A DNA stretch of 44,661 nt from an uncultured Bacteroidales bacterium (GTDB lineage: Bacteria > Bacteroidota > Bacteroidia > Bacteroidales > P3), in contig CAMVAA010000002.1 of NCBI GenBank assembly GCA_947165345.1, forward strand, positions 1 to 44,661. The letters are read 5' to 3'. Below, in pieces: positions 22,447 to 31,305 of the stretch. Under the pieces are notes generated by a model. That model saw nothing but the letters and a program-made list of their open reading frames with translations, ran no database searches and had not been told where the DNA came from. How positions within the stretch are numbered: the stretch's first letter is position 1; every line of letters starts with the position of its first letter. The position numbers and the translations under genes were made by a program.

Positions 22447-23595
22447 GTGCTAAGAGTTATAGTCAGAGAGCTGAGGCGGATATGGCTGTTTCCGCGCTAC
22501 CTGGTGATACTCACGCTGGGGGCGGTCTTCTCGTTCGTCTTCTTCGCGACGGTGAGCGGGGAGGGTCAGCCGCAGGAGCTGCCCGTGGCGGTGGTGGACA
22601 TGGACGGGACGTACCTCTCGCGGCGCCTGTGCCACGAGATTGACGCCACGCCGGCGGTGCACATCAAAGCCCTGTACACCAACCACACAGAGGCGCGTAA
22701 AGCCATGCAGAGAGGCGAAGTGTTCGCCTTCTACGAGATACCGGAAGGGATATACAACGACCTGCTGCAGTTCCGGTCGCCGCACCTGACCCTCTACACG
22801 AACCAGGCCTACCTGCTGGCTGGCTCACTGAGCTACAGGCAGCTGGCCACCATGGGGCACCTGGCCACGGGCGCGGTGCAGCGGGAGGTGCTGAGGAAGA
22901 AAGGCTTCAAGGACGACGAAATCATGGGCATCATACAGCCCGTCGCACTGGAGACCCACGCCGTGGGGAACGCGACGGGCAACTACCAGATATACCTCAT
23001 GACGACACTGATACCGGGCATAGTGGCCCTGATGGCCATGCTGCACACGGCCTACGTGATAGGGCGCGAGCGCCAGGAGCGGACCGTGAAGTCGTGGATG
23101 CGCAAAGCGGGTGGCGACGCCGTGAAGGCCATGGTGGGTAAGGCGCTGCCATACACCCTGCACTACACGCTGCTGCTGCTGGTGGCCGAGGTGGTGATGT
23201 ACGGCCCGATGCACTTCCCGATGCAGGGGAACTGGCCGCTGCTGATGCTCGTGTCCCTGCTGACGGTGACGGCGGCCCAGAGCGCGGGCTGCTTCCTCAT
23301 GGGGTGCATACCCGACCCGTCGGTGGCCATGAGCCTCACCTCGGCCTACGGCACACTGGCCTTCACGATGTGCGGCTTCTCCTTTCCGGTGGACGCCATG
23401 CCGCTCCCGATGCAGCTCTTCAGCATGCTCTTCCCGCTGCGCCACTACTGGCTGGCGATGAGGGACATCACACTCTACGGGAGCGGACTGGAACAGTGCT
23501 GGCCGGAAGTGTGCGTGCTGGCCGCCTTCGTGCTGCTGCTGCTCATCGGGGCGGCGATGCTCGGACGCCAATTCGAAAGGAGGGTGGCATGCTGA
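22447..23595 (+). CDS. ABC-2 type transporter permease (GTG start)
   Basis: N-terminal TM, VAVVDMDGTYLSRRLCHEIDATPAV extracytoplasmic domain, C-terminal TM cluster. Confidence 0.85.
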   Translation: MLRVIVRELRRIWLFPRYLVILTLGAVFSFVFFATVSGEGQPQELPVAVVDMDGTYLSRRLCHEIDATPAVHIKALYTNHTEARKAMQRGEVFAFYEIPEGIYNDLLQFRSPHLTLYTNQAYLLAGSLSYRQLATMGHLATGAVQREVLRKKGFKDDEIMGIIQPVALETHAVGNATGNYQIYLMTTLIPGIVALMAMLHTAYVIGRERQERTVKSWMRKAGGDAVKAMVGKALPYTLHYTLLLLVAEVVMYGPMHFPMQGNWPLLMLVSLLTVTAAQSAGCFLMGCIPDPSVAMSLTSAYGTLAFTMCGFSFPVDAMPLPMQLFSMLFPLRHYWLAMRDITLYGSGLEQCWPEVCVLAAFVLLLLIGAAMLGRQFERRVAC

Positions 23596-24779
23596 AACAC
23601 ACGGCTGCAAGCCTGAGAGACATCTGGGACGTGCTGACGGCGGAAGTGAGGCGCGTATTCAGCGACAAGACGACAATCGTCATCTTCTTCCTCGCCACAG
23701 CGGTCTATCCGCCGCTCTACTACTACATCTACCACCAGGAAGTGCTGACCGCGATGGCGGTGGCGGTGGTGGACCTCTCGCGGAGCGAGGAGTCGAAACG
23801 CTTCGTCCACAAAATAGACGCCACGCCGGAGCTGCGCGTCGCCTACCGCCCCCCTACCCTGCCGCAAGCCGAAGAACTGCTGGCGGCGCACAAAGTGGAG
23901 GCCGTGTTCCTGTTTCCGGCGGACTACGCCGAGCGGATAGCCAAGCGGCAGACGGCGACGGTCACGTGCATATCGGACATCGGCTCCTTCATATACTACA
24001 AAAACGCACTGCTGGCCGGAAGCGCCGTGCTGCTGGACGAAATGGAGACCATACAGCTGGCGCACCAGGCCGCCGACGGACTGACCGGCGCGGCGGCCGA
24101 AATACAGGTACAACCCGTAGGCTTCGACGACGTCAAACTCTTCAACCCCACGGGCGGCTACGCACAGTACTTCATACCGGCACTGCTGCTCCTCGTCATC
24201 CACCAGACCCTCTTCTTCGGCATCTGCGTCCTGTGCGGCGACGCCAACGAAAACCGCAAAGCCCTGCACCTCATACCCCCTCACCTGCGGCGGCGCTCCA
24301 TATACCGTGTCACACTGGGCCGGCTGCTCTGCTTCCTCCTCATATACATCCCCATCACACTGTTTGACCTCTGTTTAGTGCCGCGCCTGTTCGGCATACC
24401 CCAGATAGGCAGCCCCGCGGACACCATACTCTTCCTCCTCCCCTTCGTCGTCTCCGTCATCTGCTTCGCCATGACATTCGGCAACCTCTTCAGCCGCCAG
24501 CGCATGAGCACCCTCCTCTCCGCACTCTTCTTCTCCGTCATCCTCTTCTTCCTCAGCGGCATGGTCTGGCCGCAGAGCAACATGCCCCACTTCTGGCTCG
24601 CCTTCTCCTACCTCTTTCCCTCCACACCCGGCATACAAGGCTTCGTGCGCATCAGCTCCATGGGCGCCACCCTCACCCAGGTCCGGGGCGAATACCTGGC
24701 CCTGTGGATACAGGCAGGCGCTTACTTCTTAACCGCCTGCCTCTCCCTGCGATACATCAACAAATACCGTAAAATATGA
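23589..24779 (+). CDS. ABC-2 type transporter permease (second copy)
   Basis: VAVVDLSRSEESKRFVHKIDATPELRVAY paralogous to preceding gene; ATG at 23589 overlaps previous stop. Confidence 0.85.
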   Translation: MLKHTAASLRDIWDVLTAEVRRVFSDKTTIVIFFLATAVYPPLYYYIYHQEVLTAMAVAVVDLSRSEESKRFVHKIDATPELRVAYRPPTLPQAEELLAAHKVEAVFLFPADYAERIAKRQTATVTCISDIGSFIYYKNALLAGSAVLLDEMETIQLAHQAADGLTGAAAEIQVQPVGFDDVKLFNPTGGYAQYFIPALLLLVIHQTLFFGICVLCGDANENRKALHLIPPHLRRRSIYRVTLGRLLCFLLIYIPITLFDLCLVPRLFGIPQIGSPADTILFLLPFVVSVICFAMTFGNLFSRQRMSTLLSALFFSVILFFLSGMVWPQSNMPHFWLAFSYLFPSTPGIQGFVRISSMGATLTQVRGEYLALWIQAGAYFLTACLSLRYINKYRKI

Positions 24780-25864
24780 ACCCGAAGGAGACAATAGACA
24801 ACCACCTGCGCGAGTGGCAAACCACGCTGCGGCGCCTGCAGCCCTACAGCACCTGGCGCGCCATCTGGCTCGGCGTCATCTCCTCCATAATCATATCGGC
24901 CGTCGTCATACTCGGCAACCTCTCCCCCGTAGACCACCGCCCCGGACCCGGATTCCACACCACCTACCTCTGCATCTGCAACCTCTTCCTCTTCCTCCTC
25001 CTCTACATCTTCAACTTCTGGATGGCTCGCCGACAACTGCAAAGCAAATGGCTCATGGCCCTCGGCCTCGCCGGCTCCCTCGCCATCGCCGCACTCTTCG
25101 GCACACTCGCCTATCACACCGAAAACCTCCTCTACCAAACAGCCTTCTACCCACTGGCCATATTCATCATCGTCGACGGCACCATGGCCGTCATCGTATA
25201 CCTCATCAGCCTCCTCCTGAACAACATCACCGTCCACCAGCAGACACTCATCGAAAACGAACACCTCCAGTCCGAAAACCTCCGCATACAACACGAAACC
25301 CTCGTCCAGCAAATCTCCCCCCACTTCCTCTTCAACAGCCTCAACACCCTCGACGCCCTCATCGGCACCGACGACCAGCGCGCACACCACTACCTCCAGC
25401 AACTCGCCAACTCCTTCCGCTACACCATGCAGCACAACAAAGTGGTCACCCTGCGCGACGAAATGGAATTCGCCCACGCCTACATCTACATGATGCAGAT
25501 ACGCTACGGCCAGGCACTCCGCATACAGGAAAACATCGACCCCGCACTCCTCGACAGCCTCGTCGCACCCATCAGCATACAAATGCTCATCGAAAACGCC
25601 ATCAAACACAACATCGTCTCCTCTCGCCACCCACTCACCATCACCATCGCCACACACACACCCGCCGCCCCCGGACAACCCCACACCGTCGCCGTCGCCA
25701 ACCACCGCCAGCCAAAAGCCGATCACGACACCTCCTCCGGCATCGGCCTTCCCAACCTCAGCCACCGCTACCGACTCCTCTTCGACAGCGACATACTCGT
25801 CACCGAAACCCCAGAAACCTTCACCGTCCAAATACCCCTGAAACCAAACACAATTGAAAATTGA
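24776..25864 (+). CDS. LytS/YehU-family sensor histidine kinase
   Basis: Four predicted TM segments; QISPHFLFNSLNTLDALI His box; ATPase region. Start overlaps previous stop (ATGA). Confidence 0.9.
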   Translation: MNPKETIDNHLREWQTTLRRLQPYSTWRAIWLGVISSIIISAVVILGNLSPVDHRPGPGFHTTYLCICNLFLFLLLYIFNFWMARRQLQSKWLMALGLAGSLAIAALFGTLAYHTENLLYQTAFYPLAIFIIVDGTMAVIVYLISLLLNNITVHQQTLIENEHLQSENLRIQHETLVQQISPHFLFNSLNTLDALIGTDDQRAHHYLQQLANSFRYTMQHNKVVTLRDEMEFAHAYIYMMQIRYGQALRIQENIDPALLDSLVAPISIQMLIENAIKHNIVSSRHPLTITIATHTPAAPGQPHTVAVANHRQPKADHDTSSGIGLPNLSHRYRLLFDSDILVTETPETFTVQIPLKPNTIEN

Positions 25865-26079
25865 AAATTGACAATTGACAATTGAAACCCGCCACCCATA
25901 ACCCATAAACCGTAAACCTTAAACCGTAAACCTTAAACCTTAAACCTTACCCCGCTAACCGCTGACTGCTGACCGCTGACCTTAAACCTTAAACCGTAAA
26001 CCTTAAACACTAAACCTTACCCCGCTAACCGCTAACCCTAAACCGTAAACCGTAAACCGTAAACCGTAAACCTTACCCC
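25851..26079 (+). repeat. Heptamer array, (AATTGAM)5 followed by (CNTAAAC/GCTGACC)n mosaics
   Basis: ATTGA at 25853, 25860, 25867, 25874, 25881; then runs of CTTAAAC/CGTAAAC/GCTGACC; lytS stop lies in unit 2. Confidence 0.9.
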
Positions 26080-26092
26080 TTCCCCCTCCCCC

Positions 26093-26863
26093 ATGAAAAA
26101 AATAGTCATCGTAGAAGACGAAGCCATCGCCGCCGACCACCTCCAGCGACTCATCGCCCTCACCATGCCCGACACCACCGTCGTCGCCGTCCTCCAGTCC
26201 ATCGAAGAAAGCATCGAACACTTCTCCCACAACCCACCCCCCGACCTCGTCTTCATGGACATCCACCTCGCCGACGGACTCGCCTTCCACATCTTCGACA
26301 GCGTCCCCGTACCCTGCCCCATCATCTACACCACCGCCTACGACCAGTACGCCCTCCAAGCCTTCAACGCCAACGGCATAGACTACCTCCTCAAACCCAT
26401 CGACGCCGACGGACTCCGGCACGCCATGCACAAACTGAACATCCTCAGCCGACAACCCGCCGCCGCAACACCCGACACCGCACACAGCCAGACACCCCAA
26501 ACCAAATACCGCTCACACTTCCTCATACCCGTGCGCGACAAACTCATACCCATCGAAGTCAGCCAGATAGCATGCCTCTACCTCGAAGACAAAATCACAC
26601 GCGCACTCCTCCTCAACGGACGACGACAAATCTTCGACCACCCCCTCGACACCATCATGGAACAACTCGACCCCAACCACTTCTTCCGCGCCAACCGACA
26701 GTACATCGTCTCCCACAGCGCCATTCAGGAAATCTCCGTCTGGCCCATCGGCAAACTCGCACTCACACTCGCCGTCAACACACCCGGCCGCATCATAGTC
26801 AGCAAAGCCAAAGCACCCGAATTCAAACAATGGTACAGCCACAACCAGACAGTTGAGAATTGA
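26093..26863 (+). CDS. LytTR-family response regulator
   Basis: MKKIVIVEDEAIAADHL receiver; LVFMDIHLADG; C-terminal LytTR (HFFRANRQYIVSHSAI). Confidence 0.92.
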   Translation: MKKIVIVEDEAIAADHLQRLIALTMPDTTVVAVLQSIEESIEHFSHNPPPDLVFMDIHLADGLAFHIFDSVPVPCPIIYTTAYDQYALQAFNANGIDYLLKPIDADGLRHAMHKLNILSRQPAAATPDTAHSQTPQTKYRSHFLIPVRDKLIPIEVSQIACLYLEDKITRALLLNGRRQIFDHPLDTIMEQLDPNHFFRANRQYIVSHSAIQEISVWPIGKLALTLAVNTPGRIIVSKAKAPEFKQWYSHNQTVEN

Positions 26864-26959
26864 CAATTGACAATTGAAAATTGAAACCCGCTGACCTTAA
26901 ACCGTAAACCCTTAACCTTAAACCCTAAACCTTAAACCGTAAACCGTAAACCTTACCCC
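26852..26959 (+). repeat. Heptamer array, GTTGA/(ATTGA)4 then CTTAAAC/CGTAAAC/CCTAAAC units
   Basis: GTTGA 26852, ATTGA 26859, 26866, 26873, 26880; lytR stop in unit 2. Confidence 0.9.
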
Positions 26960-26969
26960 ACCCCCCCTC

Positions 26970-27013
26970 GGGGCAGCGAAGGGGCAGCGAAGGGGTAGAG
27001 AGGGGGTAGAGAG
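26970..27013 (+). repeat. 11-bp tandem array: (GGGGCAGCGAA)2 (GGGGTAGAGAG)2
   Basis: Four contiguous 11-mers. Confidence 0.9.
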
Positions 27014-27016
27014 GCT

Positions 27017-27116
27017 GCTGCACTTTGCAGTCCACGCAAGGGAAGCGCGCAACTGCCGAAGGCTATCGGCCTATGGCTTCGGCAATTACCTCGTCCGCCC
27101 CCGTGCCAAGTGCAGC
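27017..27116. other. Nested inverted repeats in long intergenic region (structured RNA candidate)
   Basis: GCTGCACTT (27017-27025)/AAGTGCAGC (27108-27116) enclosing TGCCGAAG (27054-27061)/CTTCGGCA (27077-27084). Confidence 0.4.
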
Positions 27117-27227
27117 CCCCCCCCCTTCGCCCCATCGCCCACTCAACCCGCACACGGCCGCAGGCGCTACCGGAAGCGCACTCGCAACTCTGCAGAAACT
27201 TTTTTTTCACATTTCAAAAATTATCAC

Positions 27228-27235
27228 TATCTTTG
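27228..27235 (+). promoter_or_regulatory. Candidate -7 box TATCTTTG upstream of DUF3127 gene
   Basis: TAnnTTTG match in A/T-rich sequence ~70 bp before ATG 27306. Confidence 0.55.
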
Positions 27236-27305
27236 CAGATTGGTGCAAGGAAAGCCTTGACCATATAACGTATTGACAATTAACAACAATATAAAAACAT
27301 AAACA

Positions 27306-27755
27306 ATGGAGATTACTGGCAAGTTGATACAGCTTCTGCCCAACGTAGAAGGCGAGTCGGCCCGCGGACACTGGGTCCGCGGCGGTTTTGTGATTGAGAC
27401 AGGCGACGACTACCCCCGCAAGGTGGCCTTCACCCTCTTCGGCGAAGAGCGCATCGCAATGGTGCAGAACATACCGATGGGCACCATGGTGCAGGTGACC
27501 TTCAACCCCGAAAGCCGCGAGTTCAACGAGAAGTGGTATACCGACCTTCGCGCCAGCCGAGTGCAGCCCTTCGTCCCGGGACAGATGCCGGCACAGGCCA
27601 CCGGTTACCAGTGGGCCGGCCAGCCGAGCCAAGCGCAGCCGGTGGCCCCACAGGCAGCCCCAGCCGCCGCCCAGCCCGACCCCGCCGCCCAGATGCCAGG
27701 CTTCGCCTCGGCCCCCAAGATGGACTCCAACGGCGAGGACGACCTGCCCTTCTGA
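27306..27755 (+). CDS. DUF3127 domain protein (OB-fold-like, Bacteroidetes)
   Basis: MEITGKLIQLLPNVEGESARGHWVRGGFVIET...YPRKVAFTLFGEERI. Confidence 0.8.
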   Translation: MEITGKLIQLLPNVEGESARGHWVRGGFVIETGDDYPRKVAFTLFGEERIAMVQNIPMGTMVQVTFNPESREFNEKWYTDLRASRVQPFVPGQMPAQATGYQWAGQPSQAQPVAPQAAPAAAQPDPAAQMPGFASAPKMDSNGEDDLPF

Positions 27756-27779
27756 CAGCGACAAACACACGTGCCACTC

Positions 27780-28328
27780 ATGGACAGCAAAAGCGAGACA
27801 AGACGCCGCATGCGCGAACTGAAACGCCAGGTGACGCCCGACGAAAAGCTCCGCCGCAGCGCGGCGGTCATGGAACGGCTGAAGCAAACGCCACAGTTTG
27901 CGGCCGCACACACCGTGTTGCTCTATTGGTCCATGGCCGACGAGGTGCAGACCCACGACCTCGTGGACGCGATATGCAGACAGAAGACCATGCTGCTGCC
28001 CTGCGTGGACGGCGACCGTCTTCGGCTGCGCCGCTACACCGGACGCGACTGCCTGGTCAAAGGGGAGCAGTTCGGCATCGAAGAACCGCGCGGACCCGAA
28101 TGGACAGACCTGGACGCCATAGACGCCATTGTCGTGCCCGGTGTCGCCTTCGACAGGCACCGCAACCGCATGGGTCGCGGTCGCGGGTTCTACGACCGGC
28201 TGCTGAAATCGACACCCAAGGCCTGGAAAGCCGGTGTCGCTTACGACTTCCAGGTCCTGGACGACATACCCGTGGAACAACACGACGTCAAGATGGACAC
28301 CGTCATCGGCGAGAGCTTCACCGTGTGA
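27780..28328 (+). CDS. 5-formyltetrahydrofolate cyclo-ligase
   Basis: VVPGVAFDRHRNRMGRGRGFYDRLL; about 182 aa. GTG at 27771 is an alternative start. Confidence 0.92.
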   Translation: MDSKSETRRRMRELKRQVTPDEKLRRSAAVMERLKQTPQFAAAHTVLLYWSMADEVQTHDLVDAICRQKTMLLPCVDGDRLRLRRYTGRDCLVKGEQFGIEEPRGPEWTDLDAIDAIVVPGVAFDRHRNRMGRGRGFYDRLLKSTPKAWKAGVAYDFQVLDDIPVEQHDVKMDTVIGESFTV

Positions 28329-28378
28329 GCACCCCACCCACCGACAACAACACCAACCCACAAAACAACGTACCCAAG

Positions 28379-28879
28379 ATGCCGATGTTCTACACACCCA
28401 AACCGCGGCAGTTCCACTACAAGCCACGCTTCTACGACCCCGAGAAAGAACGGTGGGAGGCCCTGAAACAGAAATACGCCGACGAACACCGCGACGACAG
28501 GACGCAAAACACGGCGGCGGCGGACGTGGCCGACAAAGACCTGGAATACTTCCAGCGGCGTGTGCGCGAGCTGGACCGCGAAGAGCGCCACCGCGGCAGC
28601 CGGCTGACATGGAAGGACCTATTCCGCAAACGCGAGATGCCTCAGTTCCGCTACACACCGAGGTTCAGCTCCGCGGACGGCGAAGCCTCGGGCAACCACG
28701 TGGACGGCGACGCGGCCACCACACATTACACCCTGACCGACGAACGCCACAAAGGCAAGCGGATACAACGCCGCTTCGCGCTGAACGACGACCAGGGCGA
28801 CAAAGAGCCGGTTCCTGCCGCGAGAATACTGCTGTACACCGCGTTGGTATGTCTGCTGCTCTACTGGGTACTGTTTTGA
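28379..28879 (+). CDS. Hypothetical protein with C-terminal TM segment
   Basis: MPMFYTPKPRQFHYKPRFYDPEKERWEALKQKY...ARILLYTALVCLLLYWVLF; in-frame GTG at 28325 possible. Confidence 0.75.
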   Translation: MPMFYTPKPRQFHYKPRFYDPEKERWEALKQKYADEHRDDRTQNTAAADVADKDLEYFQRRVRELDREERHRGSRLTWKDLFRKREMPQFRYTPRFSSADGEASGNHVDGDAATTHYTLTDERHKGKRIQRRFALNDDQGDKEPVPAARILLYTALVCLLLYWVLF

Positions 28880-28958
28880 TGACTGCTGACCGCTCCCCTT
28901 AAACCGTAAACCCTAAACCCTAAACCTTAAACCTTAAACCCTAAACCCTAAACCTTAC
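28880..28958 (+). repeat. Heptamer array (GCTGACC then CTTAAAC/CGTAAAC/CCTAAAC units)
   Basis: tgactgctgaccgctccccttaaaccgtaaaccctaaaccctaaacc... Confidence 0.88.
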
Positions 28959-28966
28959 AAAAACTG

Positions 28967-29311
28967 ATGCTGATAGAGGTTTTACAATCGAAAATACACC
29001 GTGTAACGGTCACAGAAGCCGACTTGGACTACATCGGCTCCATCACCATCGACGTCGCCCTCCTCGAGGCTGCCGGCATAGTCGAAAACCAGAAAGTCGA
29101 GATTTACAACATCACCAACGGCGAACGCTTCGCCACCTACGCCATCCGCGGCCAGCGCGGTAGCGGAGTCATAGGCATCAACGGCGCTGCCGCACACAAG
29201 GCCCGCGTCGGCGACCTTATCATCATTGCAGCCTATGCCCAAATGTCCCCCGACGAAGCCGCCGCCTGGCACCCAACCGTCATATTCCCCAAAAACAACA
29301 GGCTCGCCTGA
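28967..29311 (+). CDS. panD: Aspartate 1-decarboxylase
   Basis: [29 protein letters not shown] self-processing G-S site. Confidence 0.96.
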   Translation: MLIEVLQSKIHRVTVTEADLDYIGSITIDVALLEAAGIVENQKVEIYNITNGERFATYAIRGQRGSGVIGINGAAAHKARVGDLIIIAAYAQMSPDEAAAWHPTVIFPKNNRLA

Positions 29312-29336
29312 GTGACAAAACCAAACAACAGAACGA

Positions 29337-30392
29337 ATGGGAAAAAAGGATGACAAAAGACCAACCCGGTGGGGCGATGTGCTGAGACTCGTATTCTTTC
29401 TCGGCATTGGCATCTTTTTCATCTACCGCTTCCTGATCAAATTGGAACCCGAGCAGAAAGCCGCCATCTGGCAGTCTTTCGTGAACGCCGACTACGCCTG
29501 GGTCGCAGTGGCAATGCTCACCTGTACTCTGAGCCACTACATCAGGGCGTTACGCTGGCGTCTGCTTTTCCAGACAATCGGACACACACCCACACGCAAC
29601 CACATATTCGGCTCGGTCATCGTCGGATACCTGGCCAACCTGGCTTTCCCTCGGGCCGGTGAGGTGGTACGCTGCGCGACTCTTCGCACCAGCGAAGGCA
29701 TCCCGATGGAGAAATCCATTGGAACCGTCGTGACTGAGCGCATCATAGACATGATGGTCTTCGTGCTTATTGTGGCCGTCGGTATGCTGGCAATGTTCGG
29801 ACAGGCAAAAGACTGGCTCTACAACACACTATCGGAACGTTACGAGCACCTGCCAAGCATGTGGACCTTGGGCATCACCACCGTGGTCGGCATCGCCACA
29901 TTGCTGGCAGCCTACAAACTGTTCTGGAAACGACTGCTCAAATATTCTTTATTCAAGAAAATAGACGACCTGGTACGCGGAATGGGCGACGGAGTGAAAA
30001 GCATACTGCACCTCGGAGCACGCAGGACAGCATTGTTTGTTGCCTACAGCGTGGTGATATATTCATTGTATATTCTCGGCGGCTACATCATCTTCCAAGC
30101 TTTCGGAGCAACCCGGGGGCTAGGATTGGGCGCAGCCTTTGTGGTGTACCTCTTCGGAACAGTAGGCATGACTTTTTCGCAGGGAGGCATTGGTGTGTAC
30201 CCCGTGCTGGTACAGGTGGCATTGGAAATATACGGCATCAGCATGGAAACCGGAGCAGCATGCGGATGGCTGCTCTGGGGATCGCAACAAGCGGTCATCG
30301 TGAGTCTTGGAGCCGTATACACCGTTTACTTCAGCGTGATAAAACGAAGATACAACAAAAAACAGCAGATATGGAAAAAACCAGATGTTTGA
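29337..30392 (+). CDS. Lysylphosphatidylglycerol synthase TM / flippase-like (UPF0104) membrane protein
   Basis: GYLANLAFPRAGEVVRC motif, multiple TM segments. Confidence 0.85.
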   Translation: MGKKDDKRPTRWGDVLRLVFFLGIGIFFIYRFLIKLEPEQKAAIWQSFVNADYAWVAVAMLTCTLSHYIRALRWRLLFQTIGHTPTRNHIFGSVIVGYLANLAFPRAGEVVRCATLRTSEGIPMEKSIGTVVTERIIDMMVFVLIVAVGMLAMFGQAKDWLYNTLSERYEHLPSMWTLGITTVVGIATLLAAYKLFWKRLLKYSLFKKIDDLVRGMGDGVKSILHLGARRTALFVAYSVVIYSLYILGGYIIFQAFGATRGLGLGAAFVVYLFGTVGMTFSQGGIGVYPVLVQVALEIYGISMETGAACGWLLWGSQQAVIVSLGAVYTVYFSVIKRRYNKKQQIWKKPDV

Positions 30393-31300
30393 TTATCGGA
30401 TCAGGACCAGCGGGCTACACGGCAGGTATCTATACCGGACGTGCTGACCTGAAACCCATGCTTTTCGAAGGCGAGCAGCCGGGTGGTCAGCTCACCATCA
30501 CAACAGAGATAGAGAACTTTCCCGGGTACCCCGAAGGCATTGCAGGAACGGCTATGATGGACGACCTGCGCCGCCAAGCGCAACGCTTCGGATGCGACAT
30601 ACGCAGCGGCTACATAGTCCGCGTGGACCTCAGCCATCGTCCGTTCCATGCAACCGACGACCACGGTAATGAGATTGAGGCTGAGACAATAGTGGTAGCC
30701 ACCGGTGCCAGCGCCAAATGGATGGGCATAGACAGCGAGAAGGAATTCTACGGGGCCGGCGTATCGGCATGCGCCACCTGCGACGGTCCGTTCTACAAGA
30801 ACCAGACGGTGGCGGTGGTCGGCGGCGGTGACACCGCATGCGAAGAAGCCTCCTACCTCTCCACCTTGTGCAGCAAGGTCTATCTCGTCCACCGCCGCGA
30901 CGAGCTACGTGCCTCGAAGGCCATGCAACACCGAGTACTCACGAACCCCAAGATAGAGCCCCTCTGGAACAGCCGCATAAGCCGCATACTCGGCACAGAG
31001 TTGGACGGCGTCACCGGCATCGAACTGGAAGATACAAAAACAGGTGCCAAAAGCGAGCGCGATGTGACAGGCGTATTTGTTGCCATTGGCCACCAGCCTA
31101 ACACCGCCTTCCTTGGCGGACAGGTGGAGCTGGACCCACAGGGATACATCAAAGTGCAAAGCCCCTCGTCGGCAACCAACGTGGAGGGTGTCTTCGCTGC
31201 AGGCGATGTGTGCGACCCGAACTATCGCCAAGCAATCGTGGCCGCCGGCCGCGGATGCATTGCAGCCATGGACGTGGAACGTTTCCTTCAAGAGCACTAA
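30371..31300 (+). CDS. trxB: Thioredoxin reductase
   Basis: GSGPAGYTAGIYTGRADL; CATCDG redox motif; FAAGDVCDP; starts inside preceding gene. Confidence 0.96.
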   Translation: MEKTRCLIIGSGPAGYTAGIYTGRADLKPMLFEGEQPGGQLTITTEIENFPGYPEGIAGTAMMDDLRRQAQRFGCDIRSGYIVRVDLSHRPFHATDDHGNEIEAETIVVATGASAKWMGIDSEKEFYGAGVSACATCDGPFYKNQTVAVVGGGDTACEEASYLSTLCSKVYLVHRRDELRASKAMQHRVLTNPKIEPLWNSRISRILGTELDGVTGIELEDTKTGAKSERDVTGVFVAIGHQPNTAFLGGQVELDPQGYIKVQSPSSATNVEGVFAAGDVCDPNYRQAIVAAGRGCIAAMDVERFLQEH

Positions 31301-31305
31301 AGCCT

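Noticed and set aside
26003-26500. Minus-strand ORF running through the heptamer array (..VYGLRFTVYGLGLAV..)
   Set aside because: Periodic peptide is just the heptamer array translated on the strand lacking TRA cores; antisense to lytR.
28896-28958. Eukaryotic (plant) telomere contamination or chimera
   Set aside because: CCCTAAA-like units are degenerate, short, interrupted, repeated in several gaps, and flanked on both sides by continuous bacterial operon genes.
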